A stretch of 64,000 nt of DNA from positions 13,693,883-13,757,882 of the forward strand of contig NC_092808.1 in the NCBI RefSeq assembly GCF_040954645.1. Reading direction: 5' to 3'. The notes beneath the pieces are model-generated. The model ran no database searches, was not told where the DNA came from, and worked only from the letters and a program-made list of their open reading frames with translations. This stretch comes from Diabrotica undecimpunctata. Taxonomy: Eukaryota; Arthropoda; Insecta; Coleoptera; Chrysomelidae. Positions 57,501 through 60,599 of the stretch are shown here, piece by piece. How positions within the stretch are numbered: the first letter of the stretch is position 1; each line of letters opens with the position of its first letter. The position numbers and the translations under genes were made by a program.

Positions 57501-57795
57501 CTTTACCATGCTCAAGCGATGCCGAAAATTTGCCGATGAAGGCAGCTTGAAGCTGAGCAAAAATGTGGAAATAACCTTTATTTTGTATCTTATTAAGCTT
57601 TTTTATTAATAAACTTTTCTCAGCTTTCTTACAATTAAAATTTGTTTATTTTGTGTTTATAAAATTTGTTTTAGATATGTTCAACATGGAATTGTAAGTT
57701 TCGGTGTCACAAGATGTAATTTTCCTGCGCTGTTTACAAAAGTAGACCACTATATGAACTGGATACTGGATAATATGAGACCAGACGACTCATAA
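13864..57795 (+). CDS. CLIP-domain serine protease (CLIPB / easter-like), 8 exons, 377 aa
   Basis: Secreted zymogen of the extracellular haemolymph cascades that activate prophenoloxidase or Toll ligands (family knowledge; the exact role here is inferred). Residues 1-22 are a hydrophobic signal peptide. The CLIP domain has Cys 27, 37, 43, 70, 77 and 78. A linker follows to Cys108. Activation would cut Arg117|Val118 ('HIR|VINGE'). The catalytic triad is His163 ('LTAAHC'), Asp223 ('NDIGLLRV') and Ser322 ('CKGDSGGP'). Other Cys pairs expected are 108-243, 148-164, 188-197, 289-305 and 318-352. All seven junctions are GT/AG and in phase, and the stop is TAA. Oddities: chymotrypsin position 189 is Asn316 rather than Asp, and position 226 is Ala356. 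Introns of 13.7, 7.5, 0.13, 2.8, 4.3, 5.3 and 9.0 kb hold most of the window's transposons. Exon-only coordinates are listed separately. Confidence 0.95.
13931..15130. other. Start of intron 1, non-coding
   Basis: AT-rich intronic sequence. The part from about 14620 ('CCGGGTGGTCCAATAAGCC' onward, to about 15110) is less AT-rich and looks like an interspersed repeat, but it has no coding capacity or ends I can define. Confidence 0.4.
15140..15500 (+). mobile_element. LINE 3' end with (GAA)n tail
   Basis: The plus strand reads '[19 protein letters not shown]' at about 15270-15328, the C-terminal signature of the same LINE type as 4812-5174. It ends in GAA repeats at about 15480-15498. A second (GAA)n block at about 15220 marks another old 3' end. 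Stops interrupt the frame. Confidence 0.75.
15530..16205 (+). mobile_element. LINE fragment, region before and start of reverse transcriptase
   Basis: '[20 protein letters not shown]' at about 15957-16013 is the conserved block in front of the reverse transcriptase fingers. A decayed 'I+L..K.G....NYR.I..LN' follows to about 16195. Many stops. It is 3'-truncated. Confidence 0.7.
16391..16401. repeat. Target-site duplication of LINE (left)
   Basis: ATGGATGTTGG; the same 11 bases lie at 22119-22129 directly after the LINE 3' end. Confidence 0.65.
16712..16733. repeat. (CA)n microsatellite
   Basis: Eleven CA/AC units within the 5' leader of the 5.7-kb LINE. Confidence 0.95.
17179..18270 (+). 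CDS. LINE ORF1 protein (DUF4780-like), intact
   Basis: An open 363-codon frame. A more natural start may be the Met at 17233 ('[12 protein letters not shown]'). The N-terminal half is Lys/Arg-rich and probably binds nucleic acid (a cluster around residues 100-155). The C-terminal half, from about '[13 protein letters not shown]' to 'GSGRIKFRV', resembles the DUF4780 domain found in insect LINE ORF1 and gag-like proteins. I see no CCHC zinc knuckles. ORF1 products coat the element RNA for retrotransposition. It lies about 100-150 bases upstream of ORF2. Confidence 0.8.
   Translation: MRGSARVDCNSLATRGNNMENNMETNIPEQPVVESPEGTTIQIAKPTKRKAVRVTSLEEVDLMTDEEVIKARLAGASKKKVRDLVGKGQDYIEAKRSVIKANLTKVLGRQKDNPPKSKEKAEQKLEMATQKSTKKRQRLDHSTPPAEAKKRPRKSEMTFTQALCSAKVAVVCDCFPGVRMEPTKLKAVQTSILEALERTSEEGPQIRLLKSTFKPGYLVMTCADSASAQWLRDTTPTLKLWEGASLQAKDESEVERPCSCTVYIPDEDGKRLEAESVLTRLRVSNRKLNTLIWTVLGKTPAEKGQVWVLSMDKESFEELNKLQMCPYFGSGRIKFRVKDDGYIKKVAEAGKKKRSKTFRGAKL
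18413..22040 (+). pseudogene. LINE ORF2: APE endonuclease, reverse transcriptase, RNase H
   Basis: Endonuclease blocks: '[18 protein letters not shown]' at about 18440, '[16 protein letters not shown]' at about 18835, and '[10 protein letters not shown]' at about 19067. Reverse transcriptase blocks: '[18 protein letters not shown]' at about 19950, '[14 protein letters not shown]' at about 20318, and the catalytic 'GYADDLVIV' at 20417-20443. RNase H blocks: '[19 protein letters not shown]', '[14 protein letters not shown]' and '[15 protein letters not shown]'. A C-terminal Cys/His cluster follows ('[18 protein letters not shown]'). Breaks: a frameshift at about 20035, a stop at 20515, and a one-base frameshift at about 20588. 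All catalytic residues I can check are present. The exact start is unclear; the frame is open from about 18370. Confidence 0.9.
22131..22553. repeat. Short inverted-repeat pair, possible MITE
   Basis: CGCCGATAACTTGC at 22131-22144 is exactly inverted at 22540-22553. The space between is non-coding. The left arm directly abuts the LINE target duplication. A MITE is possible; a flanking duplication was not seen. Confidence 0.4.
22650..22783 (-). mobile_element. Ty3/gypsy Pol fragment between 22-bp direct repeats
   Basis: A 22-base sequence (TAGATATTGTTGTTACGCAA plus CA) occurs at 22650-22671 and 22762-22783. Between them the minus strand encodes '[20 protein letters not shown]' and then '[11 protein letters not shown]', recognisable as the connection region after the gypsy reverse transcriptase. 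Only about 90 bp of the element remains. Confidence 0.6.
22815..23865 (+). mobile_element. LINE reverse transcriptase fragment, heavily decayed
   Basis: '[12 protein letters not shown]' at about 22874-22908 and '[19 protein letters not shown]' at about 23060-23116 are the palm and fingers blocks of an RTE-like reverse transcriptase. The expected catalytic 'YADD' has decayed to 'AADAIRLSQ'-like sequence (about 23185). The rest, to about 23865, has multiple stops. It ends at repeat family A. Confidence 0.75.
23876..24000 (+). repeat. Interspersed repeat family A, copy 1
   Basis: 125 bp beginning 'TTTTGAGAACGATTTC' and ending 'AGCTTCAGAACA'. It is nearly identical to 41841-41965 and similar to an inverted copy at about 53733-53830. 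It separates two LINE fragments of opposite orientation. It is non-coding and its origin is unknown to me. Confidence 0.8.
24005..26300 (-). mobile_element. RTE-like LINE, 5' half (endonuclease and N-terminal reverse transcriptase)
   Basis: Reading downwards from 26290: a GC-richer 5' leader, then an endonuclease related to the 'craniofacial development protein 2-like' insect group ('[14 protein letters not shown]', '[14 protein letters not shown]', '[10 protein letters not shown]'). Then come a Lys-rich linker and the start of the reverse transcriptase ('[18 protein letters not shown]', '[15 protein letters not shown]') down to about 24010. There it is cut off by repeat family A. Frame breaks occur at about 25780, 25250 and 24330-24580. 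Its leader matches the LINE starting near 29.17 kb. Confidence 0.88.
26237..26291. repeat. Hairpin at a LINE 5' end
   Basis: 25-bp arms (26237-26261 and 26267-26291) with one mismatch and a 5-base loop. It sits at the outer end of the minus-strand LINE leader. Confidence 0.85.
26302..26336. repeat. (AT)n microsatellite
   Basis: About 17 AT units between the 3' end of one minus-strand LINE and the 5' end of the next; it may represent the 3' tail of the former. Confidence 0.95.
26340..27190 (-). mobile_element. 5'-truncated RTE-like LINE, reverse transcriptase C-terminal half
   Basis: A clean minus-strand frame 27155-26355 (266 codons). It starts at the catalytic '[17 protein letters not shown]' (FADD variant), then '[18 protein letters not shown]', '[14 protein letters not shown]' and '[17 protein letters not shown]', the thumb and C-terminal signature of insect RTE-like LINEs. 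It ends next to the (AT)n tract. It is open throughout and so relatively young. Tandem, same orientation as the LINE at 24005-26300. Confidence 0.88.
27195..27649. other. End of intron 1, AT-rich
   Basis: No coding similarity recognised; leads into the exon 2 acceptor. Confidence 0.4.
27650..27807 (+). CDS. Protease exon 2: CLIP domain
   Basis: The acceptor TTATTTAG precedes 27650 and the donor GTAAGT follows 27807. It encodes residues 23-75 with the first four CLIP cysteines (27, 37, 43, 70) spaced as in arthropod CLIP domains; 'CIPIRSC' carries the second and third. The CLIP domain positions the protease on partners and cofactors. Confidence 0.95.
27985..29155 (+). mobile_element. Jockey-like LINE, reverse transcriptase to C-terminus
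   Basis: '[14 protein letters not shown]' at about 28108-28150, '[20 protein letters not shown]' at about 28290-28345, catalytic '[14 protein letters not shown]' at about 28383-28424, '[14 protein letters not shown]' at about 28608-28650, then '[18 protein letters not shown]' at about 28882-28935. Stops at 28148 and 28685 and frame shifts at about 28690-28860 make it inactive. It is truncated at 29155, just before a hairpin and the next LINE. Confidence 0.87.
29168..29194. repeat. Hairpin at a LINE 5' end
   Basis: Perfect 10-bp arms CCCGGGTCAG / CTGACCCGGG with a 7-base loop at the start of the next LINE. Confidence 0.8.
29195..30815 (+). mobile_element. RTE-like LINE, 5' half, decayed
   Basis: The leader 'CTCACCAACCCGTCTAGCCA' region (about 29335) matches the leader of the minus-strand LINE near 26.06 kb. 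Endonuclease blocks: '[17 protein letters not shown]' at about 29645-29696 and '[15 protein letters not shown]' at about 29923-29965. A Lys-rich linker follows. The '[14 protein letters not shown](I)K(L)PGSDG'-like block is at about 30550-30610, then '[15 protein letters not shown]' at about 30686-30735. It is truncated near 30815, within the reverse transcriptase. Confidence 0.85.
30816..31424. other. Intergenic repeat debris
   Basis: No coding similarity recognised. Contains short near-repeats of CTATCTATTACATATATCC type at about 31318-31355. Confidence 0.4.
31425..31740 (+). mobile_element. LINE 3' end (region downstream of RNase H)
   Basis: '[20 protein letters not shown]' at about 31452-31511, then '[17 protein letters not shown]' match the conserved C-terminal Cys/His region of jockey/I-type ORF2. 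Only the last few hundred bases remain. Confidence 0.75.
31944..33831 (-). pseudogene. DUF7869-type protein (putative RNase H-fold transposase), frameshifted
   Basis: The N-terminal block 33831-33484 is acidic then basic. A frame change at about 33520 brings 'DDKCRYTCN', the Cys motif at the start of the family core. The block at 33072-32725 contains '[20 protein letters not shown]' and a Cys-containing stretch. After another shift at about 32750, the long block 32750-31944 carries '[15 protein letters not shown]' and '[17 protein letters not shown]'. Putative acidic residues are D (in 'CADLQK'), D ('WLDNCS') and D ('AADSFH') with spacing of 78 and 44 residues, as in an RNase H-like nuclease. 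Function in transposition is inferred from repeat context, not shown. Same family as 48760-50095 and 60480-62870. Confidence 0.72.
34321..34369. repeat. (AT)n microsatellite
   Basis: About 24 AT units inside the 31.7-35.1 kb element. Confidence 0.95.
35271..35466 (+). CDS. Protease exon 3: end of CLIP, linker, activation site
   Basis: Begins 'VCCP', giving CLIP cysteines 5 and 6, then a linker of about 30 residues, Cys108 ('EDCG') and the cleavage site '[18 protein letters not shown]'. A basic P1 Arg implies activation by an upstream trypsin-like protease. The donor GTAAGA is at 35467; one base is left over. Confidence 0.95.
35597..35687 (+). CDS. Protease exon 4: catalytic histidine
   Basis: The acceptor TTTCTTTCAG precedes 35597. 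It encodes '[17 protein letters not shown]' with His163, and Cys148/164 that would close the histidine loop. The donor GTAAGT is at 35688; phase 2. Confidence 0.96.
35688..36140. other. Intron 4, first part
   Basis: Mostly AT-rich. A near-palindrome around 36040-36062 (AGCTCCCCCT...GGGGGAAGCT) lies just before the LINE fragment; otherwise nothing recognised. Confidence 0.4.
36147..37290 (-). mobile_element. RTE-like LINE fragment (linker and N-terminal reverse transcriptase)
   Basis: The minus-strand frame 37273-36557 has a Lys-rich linker and '[18 protein letters not shown]'. Further blocks down to 36147 include '[18 protein letters not shown]' and '[12 protein letters not shown]', separated by shifts at about 36600 and 36430. 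The same LINE type as 24005-26300. Truncated at both ends. Confidence 0.85.
37290..37745. other. Intronic sequence, nothing recognised
   Basis: AT-rich stretch between two LINE fragments. Confidence 0.35.
37751..38470 (-). mobile_element. Jockey-like LINE endonuclease fragment
   Basis: The minus strand reads '[20 protein letters not shown]' and '[12 protein letters not shown]' (38467-38270), then, after a frame break, '[19 protein letters not shown]', '[15 protein letters not shown]' and '[16 protein letters not shown]' (38130-37900). These are successive blocks of a jockey-type APE endonuclease. It ends 65 bases before exon 5. Confidence 0.8.
38535..38731 (+). CDS. Protease exon 5: catalytic aspartate
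   Basis: The acceptor AATTTTAG precedes 38535. It encodes '[15 protein letters not shown]', a Cys188-Cys197 loop typical of CLIP proteases, then 'NDIGLLRV' with Asp223. The donor GTAAGT starts at 38732; one base left over. Confidence 0.95.
38825..38935 (+). mobile_element. LINE 3' end scrap
   Basis: '[18 protein letters not shown]' then '[10 protein letters not shown]' resembles the conserved C-terminal tail of insect LINE ORF2. About 100 bp remains. Confidence 0.5.
38940..39425. other. Intron 5, unassigned
   Basis: The minus-strand frame 39301-39050 (83 codons) has no domain I recognise. Confidence 0.35.
39872..39885. repeat. Target-site duplication of nested LINE (left)
   Basis: TCAACAAACACATT, repeated exactly at 40994-41007. 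Confidence 0.92.
39886..40993 (-). mobile_element. 5'-truncated RTE-like LINE inserted in the Penelope-like element
   Basis: The minus-strand frame 40993-40254 encodes a nearly complete reverse transcriptase core: '[18 protein letters not shown]', '[20 protein letters not shown]', '[20 protein letters not shown]' and '[15 protein letters not shown]'. Then '[17 protein letters not shown]' follows to 40014, and the terminal '[14 protein letters not shown]'. The 3' end is a (TGA)n/(TCA)n tail at 39885-39899. It is flanked by a perfect 14-bp duplication. A frame break lies at 40250, and the C-terminal 'GHV' module is deleted (about 40020). Confidence 0.92.
41690..41965 (+). repeat. Interspersed repeat family A, copy 2 (long form)
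   Basis: The 125-bp core at 41841-41965 is nearly identical to 23876-24000. The preceding 150 bases ('AAAGTCGTCTACTTTAAAAT', 'TGAGTCAGATAAAATTAAAT') match, inverted, 53850-53980. It is non-coding and abuts a LINE ORF1 fragment. Confidence 0.8.
41975..42632 (-). mobile_element. Jockey-like LINE ORF1 fragment
   Basis: The minus strand starts with Met at 42632. It reads a Gln/Pro-rich N-terminus, then '[15 protein letters not shown]', '[10 protein letters not shown]' and '[17 protein letters not shown]', the conserved entry to the RNA-binding region of jockey/I-type ORF1 proteins. '[20 protein letters not shown]' follows. One stop lies at about 42432 and one at about 42172. The zinc-knuckle end is missing, lost at repeat family A. 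Confidence 0.75.
42640..43045. other. Intron 5 end, with GGGAC-rich hairpin
   Basis: Probably includes the LINE leader up to about 42880. From 42919 to 42996 pentamers GGGAC/GTCCC recur. GGGACGGGACA (42963-42973) can pair with TGTCCCGCTGTCCCGC (42980-42995), about 65 bases before the exon 6 acceptor. Confidence 0.5.
43060..43161 (+). CDS. Protease exon 6: central beta-strand region
   Basis: A long T-tract acceptor precedes 43060. It encodes 'NIRPVCLP' with Cys243, the expected partner of Cys108, and 'AQVSGWG', the conserved strand of the second barrel. The donor GTAAGT is at 43162. Confidence 0.93.
43240..43640 (-). mobile_element. RTE-like LINE C-terminal fragment
   Basis: The minus strand reads '[20 protein letters not shown]' then '[20 protein letters not shown]' and '[12 protein letters not shown]', the C-terminal module of RTE-like LINE ORF2. 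The 3' end is near 43240. Confidence 0.8.
43660..44040 (-). mobile_element. LOA/I-like LINE ORF2 C-terminal fragment
   Basis: The minus strand reads '[20 protein letters not shown]' then '[20 protein letters not shown]', the same C-terminal Cys/His module as in the 16.4-22.1 kb LINE ('[16 protein letters not shown]'). It belongs to a related but different family. Confidence 0.75.
44202..44950 (+). pseudogene. LINE ORF1 pseudogene, coiled-coil protein
   Basis: '[20 protein letters not shown]' opens the frame at 44211. A Glu/Lys-rich coiled coil follows ('[16 protein letters not shown]'). Then comes an L1-ORF1-like core ('[10 protein letters not shown]', '[20 protein letters not shown]', '[17 protein letters not shown]'). 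At least three stops or shifts disrupt it. Confidence 0.6.
45439..45501. repeat. (AT)n microsatellite inside LINE endonuclease
   Basis: About 31 AT units interrupting the endonuclease frame of the 44.2-47.9 kb LINE. Confidence 0.95.
45818..45884. repeat. 28-bp perfect inverted repeat
   Basis: Arms 45818-45845 and 45857-45884 with an 11-base loop. It is inserted in or replaces LINE coding sequence, which resumes at about 45966 with '[16 protein letters not shown]'. A second small hairpin (CTACAGGAA...TTCCTTGTAG) lies at about 45912-45936. Confidence 0.8.
47875..48440. other. Intron 6 end, AT-rich
   Basis: No coding similarity recognised before the exon 7 acceptor. Confidence 0.4.
48446..48647 (+). 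CDS. Protease exon 7: catalytic serine
   Basis: The acceptor TTTCTTTTAG precedes 48446. It encodes Cys289/Cys305 and '[13 protein letters not shown]' with Ser322. Chymotrypsin position 189 falls on Asn316 (codon AAC), where trypsin-like CLIP proteases normally have Asp. The donor is GTTAGT at 48648; two bases left over. Confidence 0.95.
48760..50095 (+). mobile_element. DUF7869-related DNA transposon with 18-19 bp inverted ends and ATTT duplication
   Basis: Left end CGCTGTCCCGGTGGAACA (48760-48777); the exact inverse is at 50078-50095. The 4-bp sequence ATTT flanks both sides (48756-48759 and 50096-50099). Inside the left end a motif close to ACATTAACGTAACTG recurs at about 48775, 49001, 49062 and 49127. 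The single gene encodes only the N-terminal half of the DUF7869-type protein, so this 1.3-kb copy is a deletion derivative that would need help from a relative. Confidence 0.85.
49236..50010 (+). pseudogene. DUF7869-type protein, N-terminal half, one frameshift
   Basis: Frame 1 (49236-49568) has a Lys-rich start, '[20 protein letters not shown]' with the 'DKCRxxC' motif, then '[20 protein letters not shown]'. The frame moves at about 49545, and frame 2 continues '[20 protein letters not shown]', '[18 protein letters not shown]', '[20 protein letters not shown]' and '[12 protein letters not shown]' to 50010. This is the conserved region upstream of the DUF7869 catalytic-like core in insect repeat proteins. 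The core itself is absent, so the product would lack the acidic residues. Confidence 0.75.
50100..50720. other. Intron 7, AT-rich spacer
   Basis: AT-rich, non-coding. 'ACAGGGTGTTACATTTAAAA' at about 50485 resembles the end of a MITE, but no partner end was identified. Confidence 0.35.
51130..52060 (-). mobile_element. LINE reverse transcriptase fragment, heavily decayed
   Basis: From 52060 downwards the minus strand reads 'KCQFGFM' with 'GRST' (the 'FGFMPGRSTTDAIF' block), '[11 protein letters not shown]', and, at about 51380-51290, '[20 protein letters not shown]', the thumb region of RTE-like reverse transcriptases. Multiple stops. Nested inside the foldback-like element. Confidence 0.65.
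52636..52800. repeat. Degenerate tandem repeat, unit about 45 bp
   Basis: Four loose copies of (A)CTAAGAATCTGCAAAGAAAG-like units at about 52643, 52680, 52718 and 52756. Confidence 0.55.
53510..54120 (+). mobile_element. LINE reverse transcriptase fragment split by repeat family A
   Basis: '[20 protein letters not shown]' (53535-53593; YADE instead of YADD) and '[13 protein letters not shown]' precede an inverted repeat-A copy. After it, '[12 protein letters not shown]' and '[15 protein letters not shown]'-like sequence (53985-54110) continue the thumb region. So repeat A appears inserted within this LINE. Confidence 0.65.
53733..53980 (-). repeat. Interspersed repeat family A, copy 3 (inverted)
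   Basis: The reverse complement carries TTGAGAACGATTTTCGAAGT and the upstream 'GTCGTCTACTTTAAA' block seen in 41690-41965. More diverged than copies 1 and 2. Confidence 0.75.
54127..54375 (+). other. Unassigned 82-codon frame
   Basis: An open frame with no motif I recognise, lying between two LINE fragments. Probably repeat-derived. Confidence 0.25.
56157..56169. repeat. Target-site duplication of nested LINE (left)
   Basis: AGGTATTAGATAA, exactly repeated at 56562-56574. Confidence 0.9.
56170..56561 (+). mobile_element. 5'-truncated RTE-like LINE insertion with (GAA)n tail
   Basis: Clean frame to 56545: '[20 protein letters not shown]', '[20 protein letters not shown]' and '[20 protein letters not shown]'. 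It ends 'TKGL', stop, (GAA)n at 56553-56562. Flanked by a perfect 13-bp duplication, within the R2-like LINE of opposite strand. The unbroken frame suggests a recent insertion. Confidence 0.92.
56905..57670. other. Intron 7 end, non-coding
   Basis: AT-rich; a short imperfect palindrome AATATTATTATAAATATTATTA at about 56970-57005. Nothing else recognised before the exon 8 acceptor. Confidence 0.4.
57675..57795 (+). CDS. Protease exon 8: C-terminus
   Basis: The acceptor TTGTTTTAG precedes 57675. It encodes '[10 protein letters not shown]' (positions 214-220), 'FPALFTKV' and the C-terminal helix 'YMNWILDNM', ending at TAA 57793-57795. Position 226 is Ala rather than Gly. An AATAAA lies 88 bases downstream. 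Confidence 0.94.
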
Positions 57796-57882
57796 TTCCA
57801 ATTCCTAAATTTGAGTTTGGTGTGGTTTTCAGAAAACTTTTTAGAATTGAAGATGCCAGTGGATGAAGGTGCTATGTTACAA

Positions 57883-57888
57883 AATAAA
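57883..57888 (+). promoter_or_regulatory. Candidate polyadenylation signal of the protease gene
   Basis: AATAAA lies 88 bases after the stop codon. It is the first perfect hexamer downstream, but AT-rich DNA offers many. Confidence 0.45.
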
Positions 57889-58200
57889 GATTCTGAGAAA
57901 ATTAAGATTAAAGTGTTTCATTGTAAATTTTTCTCACATGTACTGTTATTGTATAAAAACTTCTCTGTGTCGTTGCTACTATATGGAATATGTTATTACT
58001 AAAAAAATATCAACAAACAAATTATGTCTTAACAAAATTTGAAAAAAAAAACTGTACATAACACCTTCATCCACTGTAAAATTATAGAAAAAGTAAAACA
58101 TGAACTACTGTTTTATGGAAAGATCATGTATTAAAGAAAAACTTATTTAACCGTTTAACAAGATAATATTGCTTAATACAATGTTAAGCAGTTTAATAAC
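57889..58200. other. Downstream of protease gene, non-coding
   Basis: AT-rich with no recognisable genes. Confidence 0.35.
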
Positions 58201-58203
58201 ACA

Positions 58204-58870
58204 TTATTTGTTTTCCAAGATTGGTTCATACAAATATCGATATTCTAGTTTTACAAACTTAAGCTGTAATTGGAGATTTTTTCTTTTTTCTTCAGAGATA
58301 GTTCCATAATTATCTCGAATTCTTTCTGTTGTTCTATTCGTATTTTGCAGAATATTTACTTTTACAAAAGGAGCTTTTTTTGTCCTTCGGTTTACAATAA
58401 ATCCCACTCCATCTATGTGTTGGCTTTTTTTGCATCTGTAATATATGGAATAGGTTCTCTTGTCAAGAGTGCCAGTTGCCGTCCACCACATTTCCTGCAG
58501 TGGTAGCACATCTACTTTGTACGTGTTTACTATGTCTAGTAAAGATGTGAGTGCTCCAATTCGGTACAAGGTTCGGGTACTCCATGTTCCTAATCTTAAT
58601 TCCATTTTTCGTTTGCAGAGTCGCCGTCGTGAGTTCCGTCCAGCTAATAGTTCCTGAGATTCGGTAACATATGTTTTTTTACAGGAAGAGGTTGTCAGCC
58701 TCTAGCCCAACCCCCAACCTGGAGGGCCAGAGATTCTTCTGTTAGGGTTGCCATACCTTAGTCTGTTTTGGTTCGCGGTTGGTATTTTTATTTCCCAACT
58801 ACCCACGGGTCCTATGACCGATTAGGGCGTTCCACTATCCACCACCTGGGGATGCGTCCGATAGGAGACA
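58204..58870 (-). mobile_element. RTE-like LINE 5' end (leader and N-terminal endonuclease)
   Basis: The leader at 58870-58610 is GC-richer. From 58605: 'MELRLGTWSTRTLYRIGALT' (a variant of 'GTWNVRTL'), 'KVDVLPLQEMWWTATGTL' and 'GVGFIVNRRTKKAPFVKVNI', the first endonuclease blocks. After about 58350 the frame runs into unrelated sequence, so the element is broken here. Confidence 0.8.
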
Positions 58871-58959
58871 GACAACCTCCCAAGGAAAAAAAGCCTTATT
58901 ATTGACTGTAAAGCTTACAGAAAAAGAATGTGATATTTGCGCTTAAATGGGAAATTCTT

Positions 58960-60478
58960 TAATAACAGTTTGATCAATGCACATGCCCCAAATGATGACA
59001 AACCAGACAAAATAAAAGAACAGTTCTTCAAAGACCTTGATAAAGTCTACAGGTGATGTCCCAGAAATGAAATTAAGATTGTATTAGGTGACATGAATGC
59101 AAGAATAGGACGAGACCGAGTTTTCATGCCCATGGAAGACAAAAGAGATGGGGTAAGGTGAACAGACGAGAGGGAACAAGAACCACCAACGATTCTTGAA
59201 GTTAAAGATGCAGTTAAAAAGCTACCCAGAAACAAATGACCCGGAATAGATAATCTCCCAGCTGAACTGTATAAAGAAGGTGGCCATGATACCATAATGG
59301 CATTACAGCAGCTTATGAAAGAAATATGGACACAGAAATCCCTCCCCGATGATTGGAATATTATAATACTTTGCACCATACACGAAAAAGGATATATCAT
59401 TAAAATCTTTACCCACAGAGCAATTACGCTTCTAAATGCAGCGTATAAATATTTTTCACAGTACTATGTCACCATATGGCACCATATGCCGAATGGATAG
59501 TAGGAAAATACCGTCTGGTAAATACAGGCTGGTTTCAGAAGTGGTAAATCGACAGTTCATGAGATTGCAACCCTGAAACAAATTTTGGAAAAAACACTGG
59601 AATATGGCATTGATACTCATCACATATTTATAGACTATAAAGCAGCCTACGACTCTGTGAATATAAGAAAAATGTTCAAAGCAATGAAAGAGCTAGGAAT
59701 ACCAAATCAGTTGGTAAAATTAACAAAACTAACTCTTAAAAAAGTGGAATGTAGTTGAATGAAAAAGTCAAATTAAGGGCTGCGCCAAGGAAACCCTCTC
59801 TTCTGTATACTGTTCAATCTGGCTCTGGAAAAAGTAATATGTATGTCACAAATTACAACCACTGGTTCAATATATAATAAATCAGTGCAAATCCTGGCCT
59901 ATGCTGATGATATCAATATTGTTGGGAGAACGGAAAACAAACGCTGTACGAGAGGCGTATGTAGCATTAAAAGAATCAGCTACAAAAATGGGTTTAATAA
60001 TAAACACCAACAAAACCAAATATATGAAAATAAGCACGCAACTACAAATCCTACGACCACTTGTTATAGAAAACGATGTCATCGAAGCTGTGAACGAATT
60101 TGTATACCTGAGAGGGTTCCTTAACACTTAACACTGTTCCTTAACACTGATAGAATTTGCACGGCCAACGGATGCTATTTTGGGCTCAATCTCCTCCTTA
60201 AATCCACAACTAACAGTCCTAACATATAGTTCAGAGACCTAGACTCTAACAAAAAATAATGAAAACATGTTAGGATGTTTCGAAAGAAAAGTACTAAGGC
60301 GAATATATGGAGCAGTGAATGATAATTGTGTGTGGAGAAGACATTACAAGTTCGAACTTTATAGAATATACCAGGAACCTGATATCGTAAAACATATTAA
60401 GATAGGACGTCTGAGGTGGATAGGACATGTAATGCGAATGGATCAAAATGACCCAGCTAGAAAAACGATCCTTGATAG
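58960..60478 (+). mobile_element. RTE-like LINE, copy B (endonuclease scrap and reverse transcriptase)
   Basis: 'NEIKIVLGDMNARIGRDR' (about 59067-59120) jumps directly to 'EREQEPPTILEVKDAVKKL' (about 59165), so most of the endonuclease is deleted. Then 'PGIDNLPAELYKEGG', 'AGFRSGKSTVHEIATLKQIL' (about 59525), 'HHIFIDYKAAYDSVNIRKM' (about 59620), 'GLRQGNPLF' (about 59776), catalytic 'ILAYADDINIVG' (about 59892) and C-terminal 'RLRWIGHVMRM'. Stops are frequent. It is the sister of 1-690, and lacks about 61 bases near 60478 that copy A has. Confidence 0.85.
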
Positions 60479-60599
60479 ATTTATGATGATGAAACGGAAT
60501 TGTTTCGTCATATGATTCTCCATACAAATAGGAACCAGGCTCTTTTACTCTTAACCATTTAATACCGCCTCTATATCTGACTGTTTCATTCAGTTCATC

